From Rhizobiaceae bacterium (GTDB lineage Bacteria; Pseudomonadota; Alphaproteobacteria; Rhizobiales; Rhizobiaceae): a stretch of 64,000 nucleotides of DNA. Within the stretch, counting starts at the first letter, position 1. Every line of letters begins with the position of its first letter. This document shows, one piece after another, positions 1 to 8,171 of this stretch. A program made the position numbers and the translations under genes. The DNA lies in assembly GCA_023953905.1 (NCBI GenBank), contig JAMLJA010000002.1, positions 124,001-188,000 of the forward strand, in the 5' to 3' direction. Below the pieces are notes generated by a model. That model worked only from the letters and a program-made list of their open reading frames with translations, did no database searches and had not been told where the DNA came from.

Positions 1-1449
1 CATATAAGGACCCATCATGCCCGACACGAAGAGCATTGGCAGCAGCGCTGCGACGACGGTGAGCGTCGCCACGATTGTCGGATTGCCGACTTCGGCCACA
101 GCTTCGATCGCTGCTTCACGGCGCGACTTTCCTGTACCCATGCCCCAGTGACGCGCGATGTTTTCAATCACCACGATCGCGTCATCAACCAGAATCCCGA
201 TGGAGAAGATCAGAGCAAAGAGCGAGACGCGGTTCAGGGTGTAACCCATAATCCAGGAGGCAAACAGCGTGAGAAGGATCGTTACGGGAATGACGACAGC
301 CACGACCATGGCCTCGCGACGACCGATCGCCAGCCAGACGAGAAGAATGATCGAAACGGTCGCAAGCCCCAGATGATAGAGCAACTCGTTGGCCTTTTCA
401 TTGGCCGTCTCGCCATAGTCACGCGTGATTTCGACAGACACATCGCGCGGGATAAGCGTGCCCTTCAGCGCTTCGACGCGATGCAGGATCTCATCGGCTA
501 CGGTAACCGCATTGGCGCCTGCCCGCTTGGCTATCGCCAGCGTCACGGCAGGCGTACGTTCCACCCCCTCGGGTCCACGGGTTACGGATGAGACTAGAGC
601 CTCTTCCGCCCCGCTCGCAAAGTCTATGCTGGCAACATCGCGAACATAGATGGGCCGGGCATCACGCGTCGTCACGAGCAGATTGCCGATCTCTTCCGGC
701 GTCTTCAGCGTCTCGCCGGCAACCAACATCACCTGCTGGCCGTCGTCTCGCACGCGACCCGTCGGGAATGTTCGATTGGCACCCTGAACCTTGCCGGCCA
801 GTTGCTGCAACGTCACGCCAAACAGTGCGAGCTTCGCGGGATCGGGGGAAATTCGGATGCGATCATTCACTTCGCCCACCAGATAGGTGAGTCCGACATT
901 GTCGATCTTGGCAAGCTCGGTCTGCAGTTCCTTCGCGATGCGTGTCAGCGAGGCTGCATCCACCTTGTCCGAAGCGCCCTCCTCGGGTGCAAGTGTCAGC
1001 GCGACGATGGCGACGTCATCGATACCGCGTCCGACGATCTGCGGTTCCGAGATGCCAACTGGAATGCGGTCCATATTGGCGCGGACCTTGTCATGGACGC
1101 GCAGCACGGCAGCGTCCGGCGATGTACCGACGACGAAGCGCGCTGTGACCAGAACACCGTCGTCCTGCGCCTGGGTATAGACGTGCTCAACCCCGTTGAT
1201 GCCCTTTACGATGGTCTCCAGCGGCTCGCCGATCAGCTTGACGGCATCCTCAGCGCGCAGTCCCTGTGCCTGCACGCGGATATCGACCATCGGCACCGAG
1301 ATTTGCGGTTCCTCCTCGCGTGGCAGGGAGATCAGAGCGACAATGCCGAACACAAAAGCGGCAATCAGGAAAAGTGGGGTGAGTGGCGAGGAAATGAAGG
1401 CGCGCGTCAGAGCGCCGGCAATACCATCCGCCGGGCGCTTGTCACTCAT
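1..1449 (-). CDS. RND efflux permease, N-terminal 483 residues (3' end outside window)
   Basis: Inner-membrane proton-driven pump subunit of the AcrB/HAE family, truncated by the window edge. The visible part has a first membrane helix at about residues 15-40, then the periplasmic porter region with the typical LPREEEPQISVPMV stretch after helix 1, and helices 2-4 with the family signature around FALIFSIGILVDDAIVVIENI near residues 420-440. The start ATG overlaps the stop of the upstream adaptor gene by 4 bp (ATGA), so the two are translationally coupled. The substrate cannot be read from sequence. The context (adaptor, DUF2892 protein, divergent BigR-like repressor) suggests control by sulfide or persulfide stress, which is an inference. 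Confidence 0.93.
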   Translation of the reverse strand, partial: MSDKRPADGIAGALTRAFISSPLTPLFLIAAFVFGIVALISLPREEEPQISVPMVDIRVQAQGLRAEDAVKLIGEPLETIVKGINGVEHVYTQAQDDGVLVTARFVVGTSPDAAVLRVHDKVRANMDRIPVGISEPQIVGRGIDDVAIVALTLAPEEGASDKVDAASLTRIAKELQTELAKIDNVGLTYLVGEVNDRIRISPDPAKLALFGVTLQQLAGKVQGANRTFPTGRVRDDGQQVMLVAGETLKTPEEIGNLLVTTRDARPIYVRDVASIDFASGAEEALVSSVTRGPEGVERTPAVTLAIAKRAGANAVTVADEILHRVEALKGTLIPRDVSVEITRDYGETANEKANELLYHLGLATVSIILLVWLAIGRREAMVVAVVIPVTILLTLFASWIMGYTLNRVSLFALIFSIGILVDDAIVVIENIARHWGMGTGKSRREAAIEAVAEVGNPTIVATLTVVAALLPMLFVSGMMGPYM

Positions 1450-2414
1450 GGTGTCACCACCCGTTCGCCTGCGGAAAGACCCGTGACCACCTCGGTCAGA
1501 CGCTGGCCGCCTTCGTCGATTGTCTCCCCTGTAATTACAGCTCTTTCACTTTGTTGCTCGCCATTGGCAACGACCAGGAAATCGACCCCGAACCTGCTGG
1601 ACAACGCTTCGGCAGGAACAAGCAGCGCATTTCGCTCACCGACAGGAAGTTCGATCAGCACGCGAGCGTCCACGAACGCCGTATCGAGACCGGCGACCTC
1701 GACATCCGCAACAACCCGGCCATTTTCGATCTGCGGGTAGATTTTCGCGAGCTTGCCCTGCATCTCGCCATTGTCAGTTGTCACCCGAATGGCTGCACCC
1801 TGCTTCAGGCTTGCGGCATGACGCTCGGGGATCGCCAGGCGCAGGAAAAAGCCGCCGCCGCCGACCGTGGCGACGGTCTCTCCAGCAAGGAGCACACCAC
1901 CTTTCGTGACGGGTACCGTGAGGACCATCCCCGCGACGGGCGCCAGCACATCTCCCTCGGCCTGCTGTTGGACGATGACGGAACGTTGCGCCTCGGTGGC
2001 AGTGATCTGGCTACGCGTGACCTCGACATCCGTGCGCAACTGATCGAGGCGTTGTGTTGTAATGACGCCCTTGTCGACGAGCGTCTGCCCGCGGTCTAGT
2101 TCGTTTTGCGCCCTGTCGAGCTGCGCCTTCAACGCGGCAAGCTGTGCGTCGATCGCTTCGATCTGGAACGCCAGCTTGTCATCGCGCACGACGGCGATGC
2201 GTTCGCCGGGCGTCACCTGATCCCCCTCCGTCACCAGAAGTTCGGTCACCGTGCCCCCGATACGCGCACGCGCAGGAACGATGTCACGCGCCTCCATGCG
2301 GCCGTAGACGGCTTTCCAATCCGTTACAGGTCGTGGCTGGATCTCGACCTCCCCGGCAATCGCTGGAGAGCCGAAAAGCGGTGCCGAGATGGCGAGCAAG
2401 AGAAGAAGACGCAT
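1446..2414 (-). CDS. RND efflux periplasmic adaptor (HlyD/AcrA family)
   Basis: 322-residue membrane-fusion protein linking the RND pump to an outer-membrane channel. It begins with a cleavable signal peptide of about 20 residues (MRLLLLLAISAPLFGSPAIA). A lipoyl/barrel-sandwich half follows (GTVTELLVTEGDQVTPGE), then a coiled-coil hairpin at about residues 85-140 (LAALKAQLDRAQNELDRGQT), the second lipoyl half and a beta-barrel domain. It is at the short end of the family. It shares a 4-bp overlap with the pump gene downstream and lies 27 bp after the DUF2892 gene, so all three probably form one operon. Confidence 0.92.
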   Translation of the reverse strand: MRLLLLLAISAPLFGSPAIAGEVEIQPRPVTDWKAVYGRMEARDIVPARARIGGTVTELLVTEGDQVTPGERIAVVRDDKLAFQIEAIDAQLAALKAQLDRAQNELDRGQTLVDKGVITTQRLDQLRTDVEVTRSQITATEAQRSVIVQQQAEGDVLAPVAGMVLTVPVTKGGVLLAGETVATVGGGGFFLRLAIPERHAASLKQGAAIRVTTDNGEMQGKLAKIYPQIENGRVVADVEVAGLDTAFVDARVLIELPVGERNALLVPAEALSSRFGVDFLVVANGEQQSERAVITGETIDEGGQRLTEVVTGLSAGERVVTP

Positions 2415-2441
2415 GATGTGTTCCCGTCGACTGTGTTTCGA

Positions 2442-2642
2442 TCAGAAAGCGCAGCCCGGCTTGATCCCGAACTTTCTGAAAACCATGGCAGCCGGGCAGA
2501 AGCCGGTGAAGGAAGATTGCAGAAGGTTCAGGCCCACAAAGACGGTCAACCATACGAACAGGGGAGAAACCCATGTTGTCAGGGCAACCGAGACAAGAAC
2601 CATGAACCCGGCGAAGGCGAGAACGGAGCGGTCAAGCGTCAT
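2442..2642 (-). CDS. DUF2892 (YgaP-like) inner-membrane protein
   Basis: 66-residue protein with two membrane helices (about residues 7-22 and 28-45), a Gly-Phe-Cys-Pro motif (TGFCPAAMVFRKFGI) and a C-terminal Cys-Ala-Phe. This matches the small DUF2892 family found alone or fused to rhodanese domains in YgaP. Start ATG at 2642 is preceded by AGGAGA at good spacing. Family members often sit in BigR/YgaV-controlled sulfide-detoxification operons, which fits the divergent repressor 208 bp away. The biochemical role is not established. Confidence 0.85.
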   Translation of the reverse strand: MTLDRSVLAFAGFMVLVSVALTTWVSPLFVWLTVFVGLNLLQSSFTGFCPAAMVFRKFGIKPGCAF

Positions 2643-2850
2643 GATATTCTCCTTTTATATGATCATGTGTTCATGTATTAATGTGTGAAATGGAATGCAA
2701 GCCCTTTGATCTCGAATCTATGCGTTATGTGCGGTCTTCCGCCTTGTCCCGGATCAAAACGCGAAGTGTGCGAGACGCAGGGATTTGCGATGTGAATGCC
2801 TTGACGGACAGATGCGAACGACCGATCTCGTGTGGAGATGTTGAACAGTC
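2643..2850. promoter_or_regulatory. Divergent control region between the efflux operon and the bigR-like gene
   Basis: A 208-bp gap between two divergent transcription units. The part next to the efflux operon (about 2650-2690) is markedly AT-rich in a GC-rich genome and contains repeated CATG and TGATCA elements, including the palindrome ATGATCAT. This is a plausible site for the ArsR-type repressor. I cannot assign an exact operator by eye. Confidence 0.35.
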
Positions 2851-3186
2851 ATGATGCCCCAGATGCTTAAGATCGACGCTACCCAGCTCGATGCCAACGC
2901 ACGGGACGCTGCCGAGCTCCTGTCAGCGATGGCAAATGAGAATCGCCTGCGGATCATGTGCCGCCTTCTTGAGGGGGAACTTACGGTGGGCGAACTGGCA
3001 GACGAGGTGGGTATGAACCAGTCTGCGTTGTCCCAACAACTGGCGAAGCTGCGCGCCTTGCGTCTGGTGGAAACGCGACGCGAGGCACGACAGATTTATT
3101 ATCGGCTCGCCTCGCAGGACGTGCAGAAAGTTCTCGAGACGCTCTACGGGATCTACTGCGCACCCGCAGCGAAACAGCCTGTGTGA
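2851..3186 (+). CDS. bigR: ArsR-family repressor, BigR/SqrR-like persulfide sensor
   Basis: 111-residue winged-helix repressor with the ArsR fold: recognition helix around residues 56-70 (MNQSALSQQLAKLRALRLV) and wing TRREARQIYYRL. No metal-binding ELCV-type cysteine motif is seen. It has exactly two cysteines, C37 (RIMCRL) and C103 (GIYCAP), 66 residues apart. This matches the spacing of the redox pair of BigR (C42/C108), which forms an intramolecular link on sulfide or persulfide stress. It is divergent from the DUF2892-adaptor-RND operon and probably represses both directions. Sensor type is inferred from cysteine spacing. An alternative start one codon downstream (second ATG) is possible. 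Confidence 0.85.
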   Translation: MMPQMLKIDATQLDANARDAAELLSAMANENRLRIMCRLLEGELTVGELADEVGMNQSALSQQLAKLRALRLVETRREARQIYYRLASQDVQKVLETLYGIYCAPAAKQPV

Positions 3187-3204
3187 CGCGCACACTACGT
3201 TGGC

Positions 3205-3218
3205 TTGATCAACATCAA
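3205..3218. promoter_or_regulatory. FNR/FixK box upstream of the AhpD-like gene
   Basis: TTGATCAACATCAA is a perfect match to the TTGAT-N4-ATCAA anaerobox. Its centre lies about 70 bp before the ATG of the carboxymuconolactone-decarboxylase-family gene. The two fix-operon boxes in this window have the same distance, consistent with activation from -41.5 by an FNR/FixK protein. Confidence 0.8.
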
Positions 3219-3280
3219 GGTCGGGGAGAGCGCGGCGTCTAGTTTGTCGACCTTCAACGTGACTGACAGGAATTATTACA

Positions 3281-3634
3281 ATGCACCGCGACTGGTCGAA
3301 TTATCTCGCGAATCTCTCTGCGCCCCTGAAAGAGATGCGAACTGGCAGTCCGGAGGTCATGCGCGCCTTCTCCGGCATGGCTCGGGAAGCGACAAAGGAC
3401 GGCGCACTTGACCCCAAGACGAAGGAACTGATCGCGCTTGCGATCAGCGTTGCTGTCCGATGCGAGGATTGCATCGGTTTCCATGCCAAGGCTGCTGCCG
3501 AACGCGGCGCGACACGCGAAGAAGTCATGGAGGCCTTGGGCATGGCTATCTATATGGGGGCTGGTCCGTCCGTCATGTATGCCAGCCATGCGGCCGAAGC
3601 GTTCGATCAACTCTCGCAAAATAAAGAGCCGTAG
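3281..3634 (+). CDS. Carboxymuconolactone decarboxylase / AhpD-like alkylhydroperoxidase-domain protein
   Basis: 117-residue single-domain all-helical protein of the CMD family. The redox motif CEDCIGFHAKAA (CxxC followed by H) near residue 65 is the AhpD-type peroxidase/disulfide-reductase signature, so a thiol peroxidase role is more likely than a true decarboxylase. Start ATG is preceded by AGGAA. It has its own FNR/FixK box and no operon partner, so it probably belongs to the low-oxygen regulon. The electron donor and substrate are unknown. Confidence 0.85.
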   Translation: MHRDWSNYLANLSAPLKEMRTGSPEVMRAFSGMAREATKDGALDPKTKELIALAISVAVRCEDCIGFHAKAAAERGATREEVMEALGMAIYMGAGPSVMYASHAAEAFDQLSQNKEP

Positions 3635-3641
3635 GCTGCAA

Positions 3642-3680
3642 CTGCGCAATTCCGGAAACGGTTGATCGAGGACTGCGCAG
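3642..3680. terminator. Inverted repeat between convergent genes
   Basis: Perfect arms CTGCGCA (3642-3648) and TGCGCAG (3674-3680) lie in the 49-bp space between the convergent AhpD-like gene and the GlsB-type gene. The loop is long and there is no T-run, so a bidirectional terminator role is only plausible. Confidence 0.3.
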
Positions 3681-3683
3681 AAC

Positions 3684-3935
3684 CTATCGGCGAATGGCCC
3701 TCGCAGCCGCAATCAGGATACACGCTCCGAGGAAGCCTGCGACCAGATAGCCGATCCATCCGCCAAACGAGACGCCCAGAAGCCCGAACAGGAAGCTGGC
3801 CACCGCGGCACCGATGACACCAAGCACGATGTTCATCAGTATTCCGGTACCGCTGTTCATGAACCGTGATGCGATCCACCCGGCGAGTCCGCCAATGATG
3901 ATCGCCATGATCCAGCCAATGCCCGCAGTCTCCAT
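3684..3935 (-). CDS. GlsB/YeaQ/YmgE-family stress-response membrane protein
   Basis: 83-residue protein (METAGIGWIM start) made of three glycine-rich membrane helices with the family pattern GGLAGWIASRFM, then GILMNIVLGVIGAAVASFLF and GWIGYLVAGFLGACILIA. The longer frame to 4016 is rejected because ATG at 3935 has GGAG at the right distance and starts directly at the conserved domain. Members are general-stress or transglycosylase-associated inner-membrane proteins of unclear mechanism. It is monocistronic and convergent with the AhpD-like gene. Confidence 0.85.
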   Translation of the reverse strand: METAGIGWIMAIIIGGLAGWIASRFMNSGTGILMNIVLGVIGAAVASFLFGLLGVSFGGWIGYLVAGFLGACILIAAARAIRR

Positions 3936-4053
3936 GAGTTCGTCTCCGTCGTAGAATTCCGCGCCAACACCGGCGCGGAGCTTGCCTGTAATCGCCCTAT
4001 GAACGTTGAGGGACACTCAAGGTTCCCTGCAACGGGGCAAGCAGCCGGAGAGT

Positions 4054-5508
4054 TCAGGACATTGTGGCTCTGATGGCCGGGTAAAGAGACCGGTAGCGCG
4101 AGTAGGCTTCCGCATAGGCAGCAAGCAAGGCATCGTCCGGTTCTATCGTGGCGGAAGTTCCCGGCGTCGAGCAGATCGCAAACGGGTCCGCATCCTCGGC
4201 AGCGATAAGGCCGAGCCTGGCCGCCCCGAATGCGGCTCCAAAATCGCCGTCGGCGGGAATATCGACCGGCATTCCCAGCGCGGTCGCAATTGCGCCGAGC
4301 CAATATTTGGATCGAGAACCGCCGCCGATCGCAGTGACGCGCTCGATCTCCGTTCCTGCGTCTCGGAGCGCCTCGAGGCAATCCCTGAATGCGAACGCGA
4401 CACCCTCGACAACCGCCTGGGTCAGCGCTTCGGAGCCTGAAGCGTGTTCCAGCCCGACGAACGCGCCACGTATCGACGCGTCATTGTGCGGCGTTCGCTC
4501 GCCTGAAAGATATGGCAGGAAGGTCACGCCACCCGGCGCCTTGACGGTCGTGCCGAGCGCGCCTGTGAGGTCTCCGGCTGATTTGCCTGTCACGCCGGCC
4601 AGCCAGTTGATCGAGTCAGTTGCCGACAAGATGACACCCATCTGATGCCATGTATCGGGCAAGGCGTGACAGAATGTGTGCACGGCGCTTTCCGGATTTG
4701 GCAGATATGAGGCGTTGGCCGCGAAGAGAACACCCGACGTCCCGAGCGAAACAAATGCCTGGCCGGGCGCCACCGTGCCCATGCCGCACGCGGAAGCGGC
4801 GTTATCGCCCGCGCCGCCTGCCACCACGACGCTTCCGGTCATGCCCCATCTGGAAGCAAGTTCGGATCGCAGCAAGCCGGCCTTGTCGGTACCCTCTACC
4901 AAAGCAGGCATCTGGCTTTCGCTCAGATTGGTTGCCTCCAGCAATTCGGGCGACCAGCGTCTCTGAGCCACATCGAGCCAAGACGTCCCGGCAGCATCCG
5001 ACATCTCGGAAATATGTTCGCCGGTCAGCCACAATCGCAGATAATCCTTTGGCAACAGCACCTTGGCGATTCTTGCAAAGAGCTCTGGCTCGTTGTTCTG
5101 AACCCAAACAATTTTGGGGGCTGTGAAACCGGGGAACACGATGTTGCCGGTGATCGCGCGAAAGCGCGGATCGGCATCCAGTTGCGCAGCTTCCGCATGA
5201 CTGCGAACATCGTTCCAGAGGATGCAGGGCCGCAGAACCTGATCCGATTTGTCCAGCAGCGTCGCACCATGCATCTGGCCTGAAAGGCCTATGCCCCTCA
5301 CCGCTGCGAGTTCCTTCGGATGCGACACCTTGAGGGCAGCCACCGCGTCTTCGGTCGCTTTCAGCCAGTCGGCCGGGGATTGCTCCGACCAGCCCGAGTG
5401 GGGCCGGGACACGTCGAGCTCTCCATGTCCTGCGCCCACCACGTTTTGATCGGCGTCGATCAACAGAGCCTTTACGCCCGAAGTGCCCAGATCAAGCCCC
5501 AGATACAT
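4054..5508 (-). CDS. xylB: Xylulokinase
   Basis: 484-residue FGGY kinase phosphorylating D-xylulose to xylulose 5-phosphate in the cytosol. The N-terminal phosphate loop LGLDLGTSGVKALL, the SGQMHGATLLD segment with the xylulose-contact Met-His-Gly, the catalytic-base region GAGDNAASACGMG and the C-terminal FGGY signature GVAFAFRDCLEALR...IGGGSRSKYW are all present. Start ATG has a strong GGGAGGAAAGC ribosome-binding site. No xylA, xylose regulator or sugar transporter is adjacent, so it stands apart from the usual xylose operon. It could serve xylulose made from D-arabitol or xylitol. Confidence 0.93.
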   Translation of the reverse strand: MYLGLDLGTSGVKALLIDADQNVVGAGHGELDVSRPHSGWSEQSPADWLKATEDAVAALKVSHPKELAAVRGIGLSGQMHGATLLDKSDQVLRPCILWNDVRSHAEAAQLDADPRFRAITGNIVFPGFTAPKIVWVQNNEPELFARIAKVLLPKDYLRLWLTGEHISEMSDAAGTSWLDVAQRRWSPELLEATNLSESQMPALVEGTDKAGLLRSELASRWGMTGSVVVAGGAGDNAASACGMGTVAPGQAFVSLGTSGVLFAANASYLPNPESAVHTFCHALPDTWHQMGVILSATDSINWLAGVTGKSAGDLTGALGTTVKAPGGVTFLPYLSGERTPHNDASIRGAFVGLEHASGSEALTQAVVEGVAFAFRDCLEALRDAGTEIERVTAIGGGSRSKYWLGAIATALGMPVDIPADGDFGAAFGAARLGLIAAEDADPFAICSTPGTSATIEPDDALLAAYAEAYSRYRSLYPAIRATMS

Positions 5509-5592
5509 GCTTTCCTCCCTGTTCCGGCGTTCCGGTTTCAGGCTTCATATCAAGAATTCAATCGATGAGAATGGTATTTTGAAGCGAGATGA

Positions 5593-6921
5593 TCAGTCTG
5601 CCGCGATTCCGGCTGCTCGGGCCACGAAAAGCGCGGACAAGGGGCTGTCGGGCCTCGCCGAGTGCCGCTCGGCCGTCAATGCCCGCGCAAGCTGGACCTG
5701 ACCGGATCTGAGGGCTGCCTCGATGAGGGTGAGCTCAAGCACATCGCGCTGGGCGTGGCTACCGCCGAATCGACTTGAAATCGCGCAAACCGGGCGCAGC
5801 AATTGCGCCGCCTTCACATAATCGCCCGCGCCGAATGCCTTCAGGGCAAGGCAGACGGGATGACCGACATCGCGCGTAAATGCCGAATTGTCGTCTCCCG
5901 CCGACATCGCGTCACGCTGCGCCGCCAGAAGATCCTCCGCTGTTCCGGATAGCCCTGCCCCGACAAAGGCCATCATCGCGTGCGCGTCATTGAAGGCGTA
6001 GTTTCCGGCTGTGGCCTTTGGCGCCCAGTTGGCGGCCAGCCCTCTCCAGCGATCGCCCACATCGACGCCGCCGAGGTAAAGGCGCCAAAGCAGGGCGGAC
6101 GCGTCGACCATATTGAGAGCGAGCGGTGAACGCTCACCGTAGATCGGGCCGTCATACAGCGCCAGCATCTCGTCGGTCTCGCCCAGATCGTAGTGGAACA
6201 GCGCGAGATGCCACCAATTATGGACCTGCAGGAAATTCTCCTTCGTCCATTGGGCTTCGTTGCCGCGCATCCAGGCAATGCCGTCATGCTGCCTACTTTG
6301 CATTTCCATGACATGCGCCACAGCATGCTGCGCCCAGCCATTGCGGGGCTGGAGTTCTATGGCGCGACGCCCAAAGGCCTCCGCCCGCCCGTAATCCGCC
6401 GTTTCCTCAAACCCGAAAGCCTGCATGGCCAGCATCGCATGATAGCCGGGCATGTCTTGCGACCACATCGGCATGGCGCGGGCGATGCGGTCTCGCAAAA
6501 GCCGCGCATTGCCTGTGAAGAAATCGACCTGGTGGCCGACCATCAGCGCAAGCACGTCCCTTGGCTCTTCGATCGTCAGATCCTCGAGGATCTCCGATGC
6601 ACCGTGCCACCGACCCTCAGCCAGTTGCCCGAGCGCCGCGACATGCGCCCTCTCGCGCTCAGATCCGTTTAGCCCGCCAGCAAGTCCTGCTGACTCGCGT
6701 GCAACGGCCAACGCTTCCCTGTCCGTCGAGAGAGCGAACAACCCGCCCTTGAACACGTGGGCCATGACGAAATCCGGCGCTGCTTCAATCGCCTTGTCGA
6801 TGGTGGCCACCGGATCACCTGTAAAGCACTGCAGTTCGTGCACCGCCTGATCGTAGAAAGTGAGCGCTTCCGGTGTCGCCCCGGCGACCGGGAGGCCAAG
6901 ACTGTCGTGAAAGCCGCCCAT
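5593..6921 (-). CDS. Tetratricopeptide-repeat protein, TTC38-like
   Basis: 442-residue soluble helical-repeat protein without signal peptide. Helix pairs resembling TPRs run through the whole length. The conserved stretches GWAQHAVAHVMEMQSR (about residue 190) and HNWWHLALFHYDLGE (about 235) match the TTC38 / bacterial TPR family of unknown function. Start ATG at 6921 is preferred over TTG at 6924. It lies 3 bp after the stop of the LysE-family gene, so the two are cotranscribed and probably coupled. No catalytic residues are recognisable, so a scaffold role is a guess. Confidence 0.78.
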   Translation of the reverse strand: MGGFHDSLGLPVAGATPEALTFYDQAVHELQCFTGDPVATIDKAIEAAPDFVMAHVFKGGLFALSTDREALAVARESAGLAGGLNGSERERAHVAALGQLAEGRWHGASEILEDLTIEEPRDVLALMVGHQVDFFTGNARLLRDRIARAMPMWSQDMPGYHAMLAMQAFGFEETADYGRAEAFGRRAIELQPRNGWAQHAVAHVMEMQSRQHDGIAWMRGNEAQWTKENFLQVHNWWHLALFHYDLGETDEMLALYDGPIYGERSPLALNMVDASALLWRLYLGGVDVGDRWRGLAANWAPKATAGNYAFNDAHAMMAFVGAGLSGTAEDLLAAQRDAMSAGDDNSAFTRDVGHPVCLALKAFGAGDYVKAAQLLRPVCAISSRFGGSHAQRDVLELTLIEAALRSGQVQLARALTAERHSARPDSPLSALFVARAAGIAAD

Positions 6922-6924
6922 CAA

Positions 6925-7548
6925 TCAGTTTCCCGAACGCATGGCGACGGTTGCGACCCCTGCCCCTACGAGCAAGGTGCCCCCGGTCCTGTTGAAGATG
7001 GTGATCGCGCGCGGGTCGCCCACGATATTTCTCGCCCGCGAAGCGACGAGCGCATAGCCGAAGGCATTCACGAAGCCGAGCGTCAGGAACGTCGCCTCAA
7101 AGATCAGCATCTGGGTAAAGAAGTCGCCATCATGGCTGAGGAACTGCGGCAGGAACGCGACGAAGAAGGTGATGCTCTTTGGATTCAGTGCGGTGACCAG
7201 CCACGCATGAACCAGCATCTTTCCGGCTGACGCTGCGTCGGTCCGCGGCTTCGCGTCCAGAGATCCACCCGCTCGAAACAGTTTGATGCCGAGATAGATC
7301 AGGTAGGCCGCACCGACCCACTTCAGCACGGTGAACACTGTTGCGGACGCCAGCAGCAGCGCGCCGATGCCAAGCATCGACAGCGTCATGGCGGTAAAGT
7401 CTCCCAGCGCGACACCTGCCGCCATCGGCAGCGCGGTTCGCCACCCCTGCCCCAACGCATAGGACACGACAAGCAAGATGGTCGGCCCGGGGAAGATCAG
7501 GAGGATTGCGGACGCTGCTGCAAAGGCAGCCCAGGTTCCGAAGGACAT
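6925..7548 (-). CDS. LysE/RhtB-family amino-acid exporter
   Basis: 207-residue inner-membrane protein with six predicted helices. The family opening MSFGTWAAFAAASAILLI followed by FPGPTILLVVSYALGQG, the helix-2 GDFTAMTLSM segment, and the AWLVTALNPKSITFFVAFLPQF motif are typical of LysE/RhtB exporters of amino acids or homoserine lactones. Start ATG at 7548 with GGAG upstream was chosen over a longer frame to 7635 that adds 29 non-family residues. The substrate cannot be predicted. First gene of a two-gene unit with the TPR protein. Confidence 0.85.
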   Translation of the reverse strand: MSFGTWAAFAAASAILLIFPGPTILLVVSYALGQGWRTALPMAAGVALGDFTAMTLSMLGIGALLLASATVFTVLKWVGAAYLIYLGIKLFRAGGSLDAKPRTDAASAGKMLVHAWLVTALNPKSITFFVAFLPQFLSHDGDFFTQMLIFEATFLTLGFVNAFGYALVASRARNIVGDPRAITIFNRTGGTLLVGAGVATVAMRSGN

Positions 7549-7802
7549 GAATGACTCCGGGTGTTCGACAACCCGATGAATCCCCCAGGATGCAGTTATG
7601 TAAAGCACATTTCGACCGCTGCGGCATAAAGTCAATCATGCCGCAGTCGCCACCTCTCACCGGCGGACTCGCTCCGGACTGCTTTGCGCCACCAGTTGGG
7701 ACGCCGAATGCCTGAAGTCGCAACGGTACCGAAGTCGGAAATGACCGGGACTATTGGGACGATCCAGATCATTGGACATCCCGTTGATGCGAGTGTCCCG
7801 CA

Positions 7803-7925
7803 TCATGTCGCGCCCAGAGCCGCGCTCAGCAGCTTCCAGAAGTCGACGCTGGCTGCCAGGCTTGCCCCGATGCCCAGAAGGGCCACGCTGCAGATCAGGA
7901 CTTCAAATTTTATGTGGTCGCTCAT
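7803..7925 (-). CDS. Small predicted membrane protein (40 aa)
   Basis: Short frame beginning ATG at 7925 behind a good ribosome-binding site (GAGGG, six bases upstream) and ending TGA at 7803. It encodes one hydrophobic helix from about residue 8 to 27 (EVLICSVALLGIGASLAASV) after a charged start MSDHIKF. I do not recognise a family. It stands alone between the LysE unit and the divergent L,D-transpeptidase gene. The remaining spacer (7549-7802 and 7926-8171) shows nothing else I can support. Confidence 0.45.
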   Translation of the reverse strand: MSDHIKFEVLICSVALLGIGASLAASVDFWKLLSAALGAT

Positions 7926-8171
7926 GCTATCCCTCGTGAAGTGAGCGAGAGCTACATCGATCCGCGGATCAGATTGTGACGCAAAGACGGAGAGTTCAAG
8001 GCGTGAGGAGCGACTGGACGATCACGCGTGCACGCTGATGCGGCCGATCACATTTAAGCATTTGATTCCGTTTGATTTACCCTTTCTCAACCATGATTGG
8101 AGACAATGCTATTGAAGTTCCGGCGGCTGTCGTCGGATCCTGGACGGTGACCTGCCTTGTGGAAATCCTCG

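Noticed and set aside
2682..2688. TGTGTGA similar to the ery operator arm
   Set aside because: Single half-site in an unrelated promoter with no second arm; expected by chance.
7684..7944. 86-codon open frame on the plus strand
   Set aside because: No ribosome-binding site or domain; the opposite strand holds a better supported small membrane protein.
8062..8077. TTTGATTCCGTTTGAT resembling an anaerobox
   Set aside because: It is a direct repeat of TTGAT, not the inverted TTGAT-N4-ATCAA required for FNR/FixK.
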